Positions 44,556 to 52,763 of a stretch of DNA of 64,000 nt are shown in pieces. A program made the translations under genes and the position numbers. Every line of letters begins with the position of its first letter. Position 1 is the first letter of the stretch. Below the pieces are notes generated by a model. It was not told the DNA's origin, ran no database searches, and was given only the letters and a program-made list of their open reading frames with translations. The stretch comes from an uncultured Lachnospiraceae bacterium (GTDB lineage Bacteria; Bacillota; Clostridia; Lachnospirales; Lachnospiraceae), in contig CABSCP010000006.1 in assembly GCA_902476265.1 (NCBI GenBank), positions 73,277-137,276 of the forward strand. Reading direction: 5' to 3'.

Positions 44556-45677
44556 ATGCAGCAGGACAGGACGGCTCAGTTTTTACAGAAAGCGACAATT
44601 CAGCAGTATAAATCTGATGTGGGATTTCGTACTTTGGTGGAAAGCGTGAATGAAAACATGTATGTTATTCCGAAATATCAGAGAAAATATCGTTGGAGCA
44701 AAGAAAAAGTAATTGGTCTTGTGGATTCTTTGCTTCGCGGAATGCCAATTCCTCCTATTTACACATGCAGAAATAAAGAGAATCAGCTTGAAATACTGGA
44801 TGGACAGCAGAGAGTAATGAGTCTGTTCTTTTATTATATTGGGTATTTTATGGATCTGAGAGAAAATAGTGCGATTGATTTTTCAGAATTAAATACCGAT
44901 AATAAAACCTTTAAAGAAGCACTACTGGAACAGTTCTCCCTTAAAGAATTACACATAGAATTGGAAGGAAAGGAAAATAACAGTATTTGCGCAGATTATG
45001 ATTCACTGCCGATTGAGGTAAAAAGGCGTGTGGATTATACCACCATTACGGTGATTGAGATTAAAATTGATCAGGAGGAACAAAGAGAGGACGTGTTGCG
45101 GACAATCTTTGCCAATCTGAATAAGGGAGGAGCACTTCTTTCGGATCAGGAGCAAAGAAACGGAATTTATAATTGTAAGTTTTATGATATGCTTCGTGAT
45201 TTTAATAAAAAGAATCTAAAGTGGAGAAAAGTTTGGGGAAGAGCAAGTGCTAAAGAAAAAGATATGGAATTGCTTTTGCGTTTTTGCACACTGAAAAAAT
45301 ATGCATCTTTGGATGAAAATGGTAATTTTACTATCCAGGATTATAATAGTTCCTATGTCAGAATGCTGGATCAGTTTTCAAAAGAATCTATGAAATTTTC
45401 GGAAACTGAGATCAAAGCTTATGAAGATAGCTTGAATCAATTTGTAGACCAGTTTCAGATAGAGAAAACCTTTTCGGGAGAGGTGGCATTGCTGGAAAGT
45501 TTCTATGTGGTTTTTGAGAAAAAGAAGGTGCAGGCTAAAATAACGAAGGAAGTACATGATCAGATTTTGGAAGCCAAGGAGTTTAAAGAAACAAATAGAC
45601 AGGGAACAATCAAAATGAAAAAGATGAATCAAAGGTGGAAAATAGTATATGAAATTTGGTCAAAATTCGATAAATAG
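44556..45677 (+). CDS. DUF262 domain protein (GmrS-like), no nuclease domain
   Basis: 373 residues. The DUF262 core is clear: IPKYQRKYRWSKEKV (38-52), then ILDGQQRVMSLFFYYIGY with the ParB-like DGQQR at 82-86, and a helical C-terminal part. DUF262 proteins such as GmrS and SspE use this domain for NTP-dependent recognition of modified or foreign DNA and usually carry a C-terminal HNH (DUF1524) domain; here that domain is absent. AGGAGG precedes the ATG. The codon use is visibly AT-rich compared with addA. It overlaps the next gene by 29 bases. Likely a sensor or regulator of a defence system. Confidence 0.82.
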   Translation: MQQDRTAQFLQKATIQQYKSDVGFRTLVESVNENMYVIPKYQRKYRWSKEKVIGLVDSLLRGMPIPPIYTCRNKENQLEILDGQQRVMSLFFYYIGYFMDLRENSAIDFSELNTDNKTFKEALLEQFSLKELHIELEGKENNSICADYDSLPIEVKRRVDYTTITVIEIKIDQEEQREDVLRTIFANLNKGGALLSDQEQRNGIYNCKFYDMLRDFNKKNLKWRKVWGRASAKEKDMELLLRFCTLKKYASLDENGNFTIQDYNSSYVRMLDQFSKESMKFSETEIKAYEDSLNQFVDQFQIEKTFSGEVALLESFYVVFEKKKVQAKITKEVHDQILEAKEFKETNRQGTIKMKKMNQRWKIVYEIWSKFDK

Positions 45678-46599
45678 CCTCTTGAATAAAATTAAGAATA
45701 GGGAACTGGCATACGAAAACAGTATCATTATCGGGGATAACGCAAGCGGAAAATCATGTCTGCTGAATTGTCTGATCTCACAGTTTGAGGACAAGAAGGA
45801 CATCTATTTTATTGATGCAGTCAACAGAAGCTTTGACGTATCGAAAGTCATGAGAAGGAAAGAGAAACCTGCTTATAAGAATACCATTTTAGCTACCAGA
45901 CTTCAGGAAAATAAGTTTAACCTGGAGGATTCCTTTAACTGTTATGGAACCTCTACGGAACGAATCGAAGAGATTTACAGCGCATTTGAAGTTCAGATAC
46001 AGAATTTGTTCCAAAGATTGACAGGTGAGACTTTTGAGATTGTTTATGGAAGTAATATGGGAGAAGTAAGATATGAAGGCGGAGAAGGACTTTTGTCAAG
46101 CGGCTATCAGGCAATGGTCCGTTTGCTTCTTGAATTGGTTTACTTTCAGGAAATGGGGGTACAAAATAACCAATTATCAAAACCAATTGTGATCATTGAC
46201 GAATTGGATGAATTTCTTTCTCCTCGATATGCATCAAAAATTTATCCTTTTATAAGAGCTAACTTTCCGAAAATAAAATTTATTGTGACAACACATTCCA
46301 TAGATCTGGTAGTGGAAGCGAAAGAAGCCAATTTAATCGTTTTGGATGAAGACGGATTTGAAGTGATGGATGTGAATGATTATAATTCCTATTCAGAGGT
46401 GCAAATTATTTTTAACAGATTATTTGGGAATGAAAGTGTGCCGGGGACAGAAACAGAAAATAAATTAAGGCGACTGTTGAATAACAAAATTAATCATGCA
46501 TGGACAGAAGATGATGATTATATAATGAAATCATTGGAACAAAAAAAACTTACCGCATCACAACAGTTAATTTACAGACAGATAAAGGATTGGGAGTAG
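45649..46599 (+). CDS. Small AAA/ABC-type ATPase (PtuA-like)
   Basis: 316 residues. Walker A GDNASGKS is at 29-36, the signature-like region LLSSGYQAM near 150, Walker B PIVIIDELDEFLSP near 180 and the switch His in VTTHS near 220. The set is that of OLD/PtuA-like ATPases, but the protein lacks the long coiled arms and the TOPRIM domain and is shorter than typical PtuA. It starts inside the DUF262 gene and is followed without a gap by the HNH gene, so all three are co-translated and probably form a complex. Confidence 0.82.
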   Translation: MKFGQNSINSLLNKIKNRELAYENSIIIGDNASGKSCLLNCLISQFEDKKDIYFIDAVNRSFDVSKVMRRKEKPAYKNTILATRLQENKFNLEDSFNCYGTSTERIEEIYSAFEVQIQNLFQRLTGETFEIVYGSNMGEVRYEGGEGLLSSGYQAMVRLLLELVYFQEMGVQNNQLSKPIVIIDELDEFLSPRYASKIYPFIRANFPKIKFIVTTHSIDLVVEAKEANLIVLDEDGFEVMDVNDYNSYSEVQIIFNRLFGNESVPGTETENKLRRLLNNKINHAWTEDDDYIMKSLEQKKLTASQQLIYRQIKDWE

Positions 46600-47394
46600 A
46601 TGGAGGATTATTTACTTTTGGAACTTCCGGATTTTAAGCCGGACTATAAAAAACGGGCAAAATATGGTTATCAAAATTTAAAGGAAAAAGAAAAGCTCCA
46701 AAATGTATTGAAGGAATGTAGCCGTGGATATTGTATGTATTGCTATAGCAGAATCTTTGTGGATGGAAAGATGTATGGACAGCTGGAACATGCTATTGAA
46801 AAAAATAATGCACCGGAATTGATAGAATGTATTCCGAATATCGGGCTGGCCTGTTCAAAATGTAATTCCTCTTTTAAAAGAAAAGGGGAGAATAACCGGA
46901 AGATAGAACCATGTATGATTCAAAAATTCCAAACGCAGGTGAAATGCAGAAACGGTGTAAGGAAGCAGTGCAGGGTTGCCTGTAAATCACTCTTATCTTT
47001 ACAAAAAACGTATAGCGATCGTAAAGAAGCAAGGATCATTCTACAGCCAATGGGGATTCACGGTAAAGTAACCGGCGAAAAATTAGAATTGCAATATGAT
47101 GTATTGAAAGCAGAATTTGAACCTGCTTTTCAACGTCATACATATGATCAGAAAGAGATAGCGTTTATACAGGAACATATTCTTCGATTTCATTTAAATG
47201 ATCCGGTATTTAAAACTCATCAGTTGCAGGATTTTGTAAGGACCGCAATTGATAATGGCGGAAAACTGCCGAAATATGAATATAATAATCTGGTTGTAGA
47301 ACTTTTTGCCGATAAAATAAAAGACAGAACGCAACAGGAAATTTTAAAAATATGTGAAGGCATTTATCTGGCCGGCTTTTTAACATCACAATAA
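46600..47394 (+). CDS. HNH endonuclease (PtuB-like)
   Basis: 264 residues. The HNH fold is marked by GYCMYC (Cys45, Cys48), QLEHAIEKN (His64, the likely catalytic residue), NIGLACSKCNSSFK (Asn80, Cys85, Cys88, Asn89). This is the arrangement of PtuB and retron-associated HNH nucleases. The C-terminal part (about 110-264) is helical and unassigned. The ATG follows the ATPase stop directly. In the cassette it should be the DNA-cutting effector. Confidence 0.82.
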   Translation: MEDYLLLELPDFKPDYKKRAKYGYQNLKEKEKLQNVLKECSRGYCMYCYSRIFVDGKMYGQLEHAIEKNNAPELIECIPNIGLACSKCNSSFKRKGENNRKIEPCMIQKFQTQVKCRNGVRKQCRVACKSLLSLQKTYSDRKEARIILQPMGIHGKVTGEKLELQYDVLKAEFEPAFQRHTYDQKEIAFIQEHILRFHLNDPVFKTHQLQDFVRTAIDNGGKLPKYEYNNLVVELFADKIKDRTQQEILKICEGIYLAGFLTSQ

Positions 47395-47449
47395 TATCCT
47401 AAGTGTACAAAACATGCGTTGCAGTTTTGGATTATTATGAATAAATAAG

Positions 47450-47485
47450 AGCGTCCTCTCTGTTTGAAAACACGGAGAGGACGCT
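47450..47485. terminator. Terminator between the cassette and hypE
   Basis: AGCGTCCTCTC paired with GAGAGGACGCT, extended by GT/AC. On the minus strand it is followed by CTTATTTATT, which suits hypE; on the plus strand no T-run follows. Confidence 0.7.
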
Positions 47486-47495
47486 GATGTATGGT

Positions 47496-48494
47496 TTAGC
47501 AGATCCGGGGCAGCTGCATCCCGGCAAGCTTGGTCAGAAGCCGGGTGCCGCCGATCCGGGTTTTTAATACCACCTGTCCCGGCCGGCTTTTGGTGACGGT
47601 GCCGATGCAGGCGGCCTGTTCCCCGCCGGGAACGGCCCGAAGGGCCTTTAAAACCGCAGCTGCATCTTCCGGGGCGGTGACCGCCAGCATTCTTCCTTCG
47701 CAGGCGCAGTAGAGCGGGTCTAAACCCAGCAGTTCGCAGGCGGCTTCCACGGGAGGGTCCACCACAATCGCGGATTCCTCCAGTTCGATGCACAGAGAGG
47801 TGTTTTCCACAAATTCATTTAATGTGGTGGCCACTCCGCCCCGGGTGGGATCCCTCAGGATGCGGACGGCCCCGGCGTTTAAAGCCGCTTTGGACAGTTC
47901 ATGCAGGGGAGCGCAGTCGGAATACAGGGGCGAGCCTTTGGCAAGTCCTGCCCGGGCCATCATCACGGCTGCGCCGTGACACCCTGCGCTGCCGGAAAGC
48001 AATATTTTATCCCCTTCTGCAAAACCGGACTTTCCTGGCAAAACAGCCCGGCAAAAGCCGATTCCGGCGGTGTTGATATAAATGCCGTCCCCTTTTCCGT
48101 GTTCCACAACTTTGGTATCCCCGGTGGCGATGATGACACCGGTTTTTTTTGCTTCCTGTGCGATGGAAGCGATGATTTCTTCCAGCCAGGCGACCAGAAA
48201 GCCTTCTTCCAGAATAAAGGACAGACTCAGATATTTGGGCAGCCCTCCGGCCATACAGAGGTCGTTTACGGTGCCGCAGACGCTCAGTCTGCCGATGTCT
48301 CCGCCGGGAAAACGCCAGGGGGAAACCACAAAGCTGTCCGTGGAAAAGACCAGCTTTTCGCTGCCGGAAAGCACCGCGCCGTCCCCCAGGTCATTTAAGG
48401 CCGGATTGGAAAAGGCGGGCAGGAGCAGCCGGTCAATCAGTTCGGCGGTTTTCTGACCGCCGCTTCCGTAATCTAAAGTGATGATTTCTTCCAT
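47496..48494 (-). CDS. hypE: Hydrogenase maturation protein HypE
   Basis: 332 residues of the AIR-synthase fold. It dehydrates the thiocarbamoyl group on its C-terminal cysteine to a thiocyanate, source of the cyanide ligands of the [NiFe] centre. The C-terminal PRIC motif is intact (GMQLPRIC). Other family marks are DYGSGGQKTAELI at the start, FSTDSFVVSPWRFPGGDIG and RDPTRGGVATTLNE. It is last in the hypA-F-C-D-E operon. Confidence 0.95.
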   Translation of the reverse strand: MEEIITLDYGSGGQKTAELIDRLLLPAFSNPALNDLGDGAVLSGSEKLVFSTDSFVVSPWRFPGGDIGRLSVCGTVNDLCMAGGLPKYLSLSFILEEGFLVAWLEEIIASIAQEAKKTGVIIATGDTKVVEHGKGDGIYINTAGIGFCRAVLPGKSGFAEGDKILLSGSAGCHGAAVMMARAGLAKGSPLYSDCAPLHELSKAALNAGAVRILRDPTRGGVATTLNEFVENTSLCIELEESAIVVDPPVEAACELLGLDPLYCACEGRMLAVTAPEDAAAVLKALRAVPGGEQAACIGTVTKSRPGQVVLKTRIGGTRLLTKLAGMQLPRIC

Positions 48495-48547
48495 AATAAA
48501 ATTCCTTTTTCCTTCTCAATGTAAAACACGGGCAGCAAAGTTGCTTC

Positions 48548-49648
48548 TTACTGCCGGTAACGGTAAGCCGCCGCACAGGCTCCCTCTGAGGAGACCATAC
48601 AGGGGCCAACCGGATCCTTTGGGGTGCAGCGTCTGCCAAACAGGGGACACTGGTCCGGAGATAAAACGCCTCGGATGACCTGGGCACAGCGGCAGCCGGG
48701 AATTTCCTTTTCGCTTTCGGTTTCGGCGGAAAAAGAAAATTTCCGGGAGGCATCCCAGGGGGCGAAAGGAGCCCGGATGCGATAGCCGCCCTCTTTCACA
48801 AGGCCTAAGCCCCGCCAGGTGCTGTCACAGTTTTCAAAAACCTGTGTGATCATGGACAGGGCGCTGGGATTGCCCTGGGGGCGTACCGCCCGGGTATATT
48901 CATTGATCAGAGCGGGCTTTCCGCAGGCCAGCATTTTTATCAGTTCGGACACGGAAAAGAGAAGATCCGCCGCCTCAAAACCGCTGACCACGGCGGGCAG
49001 TCCATATTCTTTTGGCAGAAAAGAAAACGCATCGGAACCGGTGACTGCGGCCACATGGCCGGGACAAAGAAAACCGTTTACCAAAAAATCAGAGGCCCCG
49101 ATCAGGGAACGAAGAGCGGGTTCGGTGCGCCTTAACTGGCAGAGCACAGAAAAGTTATGAAGTTTTTGTGCCTGGGCTTCCAAAAGGCAAAGCGCTGTGC
49201 CGGGAGCGGTGGTTTCAAAACCGATCCCTAAAAAGACCACTTCTTTATCCGGATGTTCGGCGGCCAGCGCCAGCGCTTCCATAGGGGAATAGACGGATTC
49301 CACCTGCGCCCCCATGGCCTTGCGGTACAGCAGGCAGTCCCCCTGCAGGGTGCCGGGAACGCGCAGCAGATCACCGTAGCTGGTGAGAATGACTTTGGGA
49401 TCTTCCGTCAGATGCAGCACGGCATCAATGACACTTGCCGGGGTGACGCACACGGGACAGCCGGGGCCGGAAATCAGGCGGACGGAATCCGGAAGAAGGC
49501 TTTTTAAACCGGTTTTGGCGATGGCCATGGTGTGAGTGCCGCAGATTTCCATCAGGGTGACAGGGCCGGCCTGTTCTGCCAGTTCTTTCAGCCTGTCCAG
49601 AAGAGGGCGGACATTGTCGGGATTTTGAAAATACCGGTCAAAGCGCAT
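48548..49648 (-). CDS. hypD: Hydrogenase maturation protein HypD
   Basis: 366 residues. HypD is the iron-sulfur scaffold on which Fe(CN)2CO is built with HypC. Family motifs are MEICGTHTMAIAKTGL near 36, GPGCPVCVTP near 66, GIGFETTAPGTA near 146 and the C-terminal cluster cysteines in PGCRCAQVIRG and DQCPLFGRRCTPKDPVGPC. It overlaps hypC by eleven bases. Confidence 0.95.
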   Translation of the reverse strand: MRFDRYFQNPDNVRPLLDRLKELAEQAGPVTLMEICGTHTMAIAKTGLKSLLPDSVRLISGPGCPVCVTPASVIDAVLHLTEDPKVILTSYGDLLRVPGTLQGDCLLYRKAMGAQVESVYSPMEALALAAEHPDKEVVFLGIGFETTAPGTALCLLEAQAQKLHNFSVLCQLRRTEPALRSLIGASDFLVNGFLCPGHVAAVTGSDAFSFLPKEYGLPAVVSGFEAADLLFSVSELIKMLACGKPALINEYTRAVRPQGNPSALSMITQVFENCDSTWRGLGLVKEGGYRIRAPFAPWDASRKFSFSAETESEKEIPGCRCAQVIRGVLSPDQCPLFGRRCTPKDPVGPCMVSSEGACAAAYRYRQ

Positions 49649-49856
49649 CTTTGATTTCCTCCAGAAACTGCATATTCTCCAAAGCCTGTTCCTCTGTCAT
49701 TTTCTGGATGGCAAAACCGGCATGAACGATGACATAATCGCCGGGAACCACATCTTCCACAAAATCAATGCGGATGTCCTGGGTGAGCCCGCCGGATTCT
49801 CCCACGGCGTTGGGCGGGGCGACGGTTTTAATTTTCATGGGGATGGCCAGACACAT
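49638..49856 (-). CDS. hypC: Hydrogenase maturation chaperone HypC
   Basis: 72 residues from the ATG at 49856 (AAAGGAGGAGTT upstream). The obligatory N-terminal MCLAIPMKI is present, whose Cys2 carries the iron cofactor between HypD and the large subunit. VVPGDYVIVHAGFAIQKM follows as in the family. It overlaps both hypF and hypD, so the operon is tightly coupled. A longer frame upstream of the ATG is inside hypF and is not used. Confidence 0.93.
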   Translation of the reverse strand: MCLAIPMKIKTVAPPNAVGESGGLTQDIRIDFVEDVVPGDYVIVHAGFAIQKMTEEQALENMQFLEEIKDAL

Positions 49857-52176
49857 AGTAACTCCTCCTTTGGGCCTGTGCGATGGCGAGCTGTCCCAGA
49901 CAGATCCCCTCATCACAGGTGGAAACATGTTTATGAACATAAACCGGATAGCCGGCGTTTGTAAGAAGCTTTTGGATTCCCGTGAGCAGGAAGCGGTTTA
50001 AGAAAACCCCTCCCGAAAGGACGACGGGATGCTTTTCGGGATTCAGGAAAAGGCATTGCTCCAGCGCCATGTGGCAGAGGGAGAGCTGGAAATGCCGGGC
50101 GGTTTCGCCGGCAGGCACTCCTTCCTCGATTTCCCTTACGGCGGCAGCGGTAAAGGGACGGGGATCGAAAAAGCGCACGCCATCCTTTTCATAAAAGGTG
50201 ACGGGCCAGGGCGCAGGGCGGTCAAACAGTTCTGGATCGGAAGGAAATTCTTCCGGGCTGAGGGCTTCCAGACGGGAAGCGCCCTCCCCCTCATAGGAAA
50301 CGCTGTCCTGTCCAAAAATCAGGGAATAAAACCCGTCAAACAGGCGGCCTATGCTGCTGGCGCCGGGGCAGGACAGACCGGAGGCCAGCAGCCCTTCCAA
50401 GAGCCCGATCTTTTTCTGAGGCAGCGCAGCCAGAGAAGAAGGAAGGCCTGCATCCCAAAGCAGGGAAAGCCCGATCCTGCCGATTTCCTGTACGGCCCGG
50501 TCACCGCCGGGCAGCAGGATGGGACGGATGCTGCCTACACGTTGAAACTGCTGCAGATCCCCTGTTAAAAATTCGCCGCCCCATATTGTCCGGTCCGTTC
50601 CCAGGCCCGTGCCGTCCCAGATGATACCGAAGACCGTACAGGAGAGCCGGTTGTCGGCCATACAGGAAGCCATGTGGGCCCAATGGTGCTGCACCTGTAA
50701 AAGAGGCAGTCCCGATGCGTCCGCCATCTTTTGGGCCTGCCGGGTGGAAAAATAATCCGGATGCAGGTCGCACACCAGACAGGAAGGCGTGATCTTAAAA
50801 AGGGAAAGCCAGGTTTTTAGCGTATTTTGATAATGATCATAGGTTTCTGCATTTTTCAGATCTCCGATGTGAGGGCTGATCAAAACATGATTTTCCCGCC
50901 CCAGGGCAAAGGAACCTTTCTGTTCCGCGCCCAGAGCGCAGATGCCGGTGACATCCTCCGGACTGATATAAGGGGCGGGCGCATAGCCCCTGCTGCGCCG
51001 GATAAAATAAGGACTGCCTGCGATCACGGAAAGGAGGGAATCATCACATCGGTTTTGAATCGGGCGGTCATGGAGCAGATAACCGTCTGCAATACCCGAT
51101 AAAACAGTCAGTGCTTCTTCGTTATCCGTCAGGACGGGACAGCCTTTTTGATTGGCGCTGGTCATGACCACCAGGCCAGGGCCTCCGAAATGCTGATCCA
51201 AAAGAAGCATGTGCAGCGGGGTATAGGGCAGCATCAGTCCCAGACGGCTGCTGAAGCTGACCTCTGAAAAAGCGTCCCTGTCTTTTTTGGAAAGCAGAAC
51301 GATAGGCCTGGCGGGACTTTCCAACAGCGCCTCTTCTTCGGAAGTCATAGAGCAGACCAAAAGGGCGGTCTCCCTGTTTTTGGCCATCAGGGCCAGGGGC
51401 TTTGACGGCCTCTTTTTTTGTTCCCGAAGGCGCAAAACCGCAGACGGGTTATTCGCATCGCAGGCCAGATGGATTCCGCCGGCGCCTTTTACCGCCAGTA
51501 TTTTTCCGGCGGCGAGAAGCTGCTGCGCCGCACAAAACGGATCTTTGTCCGTAAGCCGTCTGCCGGTTTCATCCAGGAAGAAAACCGACGGGCCGCATTT
51601 GGGACAGCAGTCCGGCTGGGCGTGATAGCGGCGGTCGGTGATCCGGTGATATTCCCCGGAACAGTCCGGGCACATGGAAAAGCGGTCCATCACCGTCCGG
51701 CTCCGGTCATAGGGCAGTTCCCGGATGATGGTATAGCGGGGGCCGCAGTCCGTACAATTGATAAAAGGATAGCGGAAACGGCGGTCGCTTTCGGTGTACA
51801 GTTCTTTTTCACAGGCAGGGCAGGGGGCGGTGTCCGGCGCGATCAGGGTAGCGCTGTCGGAAAAACCGCTTTCCAGGATGGAAAAATCCCGTTCATGCTT
51901 CAGCCCTGCCAGCGGAAAAAAACGGATCTCCTCTACCAGTGCCAGAGGGGGCGGATCGCGTTTTACAGCGTTTAAAAAAGCCTCCAGCTGCGCCGGCAGG
52001 CCTTCCAGCTGTGCTTCCACCCCGCCGGAAGTATTGCGCGCCCAGCCGGTGATCCCTGTCTGCATTGCCAGTTTATGAAGAAAAGGGCGGAAGCCCACCC
52101 CCTGTACCGCGCCCCGGATTTCCAGGCCCAACCGGCAGCGGACAGGGGGAAGCTCCCTGAATATGCCATCATTCAT
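49828..52176 (-). CDS. hypF: Carbamoyltransferase HypF
   Basis: 782 residues from the ATG at 52176, which has GAGGT eight bases upstream. Domains in order: acylphosphatase (EIRGAVQGVGFRPFLHKLA, about 20-105), two zinc fingers (CPACEKELY...CTDCGPRY and CPDCSGEY...CCPKCG, about 125-200), a YrdC-like domain (about 215-400), and a Kae1-like domain with HHWAHMASCMADN and GTGLGTDRTIWGGEF. It passes the carbamoyl group to HypE. Its start overlaps the hypA stop by eight bases. Confidence 0.95.
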   Translation of the reverse strand: MNDGIFRELPPVRCRLGLEIRGAVQGVGFRPFLHKLAMQTGITGWARNTSGGVEAQLEGLPAQLEAFLNAVKRDPPPLALVEEIRFFPLAGLKHERDFSILESGFSDSATLIAPDTAPCPACEKELYTESDRRFRYPFINCTDCGPRYTIIRELPYDRSRTVMDRFSMCPDCSGEYHRITDRRYHAQPDCCPKCGPSVFFLDETGRRLTDKDPFCAAQQLLAAGKILAVKGAGGIHLACDANNPSAVLRLREQKKRPSKPLALMAKNRETALLVCSMTSEEEALLESPARPIVLLSKKDRDAFSEVSFSSRLGLMLPYTPLHMLLLDQHFGGPGLVVMTSANQKGCPVLTDNEEALTVLSGIADGYLLHDRPIQNRCDDSLLSVIAGSPYFIRRSRGYAPAPYISPEDVTGICALGAEQKGSFALGRENHVLISPHIGDLKNAETYDHYQNTLKTWLSLFKITPSCLVCDLHPDYFSTRQAQKMADASGLPLLQVQHHWAHMASCMADNRLSCTVFGIIWDGTGLGTDRTIWGGEFLTGDLQQFQRVGSIRPILLPGGDRAVQEIGRIGLSLLWDAGLPSSLAALPQKKIGLLEGLLASGLSCPGASSIGRLFDGFYSLIFGQDSVSYEGEGASRLEALSPEEFPSDPELFDRPAPWPVTFYEKDGVRFFDPRPFTAAAVREIEEGVPAGETARHFQLSLCHMALEQCLFLNPEKHPVVLSGGVFLNRFLLTGIQKLLTNAGYPVYVHKHVSTCDEGICLGQLAIAQAQRRSYYVSGHPHEN

Positions 52177-52519
52177 GGACATCAACCTCAATACGATCAA
52201 TCAGAAATTCATTCCCGGATAAAATCTGCAGCCGTAAGCTGCCGCAGAAAGGGCAGGCGATGCTCGCCCGGGTGATTTCACTCTCCCGTTCGCAATCCCG
52301 GCACCGTACCTTTAAGGGGAGCGTTTCGGCTTCGATTCGGGCGCCTTCTGCGATGGTGCCTTCTGCGAGCATATCCAGATAGGTCTGGATACATTCCGGT
52401 ACAACGCCGGAAAAGGGGCCTAAAAGAAGGCGGATCGTGCGTATTTTTACAGCACCCTGCCTGTCGGCCTCGCTGAGACAGGTGCGCAGGATGTTTTGGG
52501 TTATGCTCAGTTCGTGCAG
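52169..52519 (-). CDS. hypA: Nickel metallochaperone HypA, apparent CTG start
   Basis: 116 residues if translation starts at CTG 52519-52517. HypA must begin Met-His-Glu because His2 binds nickel, and the sequence reads CTG CAC GAA CTG AGC at exactly that point, eight bases after GGAGG. The only in-frame start upstream is a GTG eleven codons earlier with no good site and would bury the motif. The zinc site is CRDCERESE...CPFCGS (about 70-90). It inserts nickel, usually with HypB, which is not in the window. Confidence 0.88.
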   Translation of the reverse strand: MHELSITQNILRTCLSEADRQGAVKIRTIRLLLGPFSGVVPECIQTYLDMLAEGTIAEGARIEAETLPLKVRCRDCERESEITRASIACPFCGSLRLQILSGNEFLIDRIEVDVHE

Positions 52520-52656
52520 CGTTCCCACCTCCTTTTTTGGAAAAATTGCCACTGTTTTTCCGGCGGATCCGGCAGACGGCTGACTTTTATTCTATCATGT
52601 CCGACAGGAAAATACCAGATCGGGAGAGATTTCTTTGTAGGTTTCCACAAATCCAC

Positions 52657-52685
52657 TTGTAAAAAGTCCCGTAAAGTTATATAAA
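52657..52685 (+). promoter_or_regulatory. Promoter of the ech operon
   Basis: TTGTAA (52657-52662), 17 bases, TATAAA (52680-52685). It lies in the divergent region between hypA and echA. Confidence 0.6.
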
Positions 52686-52763
52686 TAGAGTGGAGATCAA
52701 TCAGGAAAATCCCAGTGAACTCATGGGAATTTTCTGAAAATGAAAAAAATAGGAGGTTGGGGT

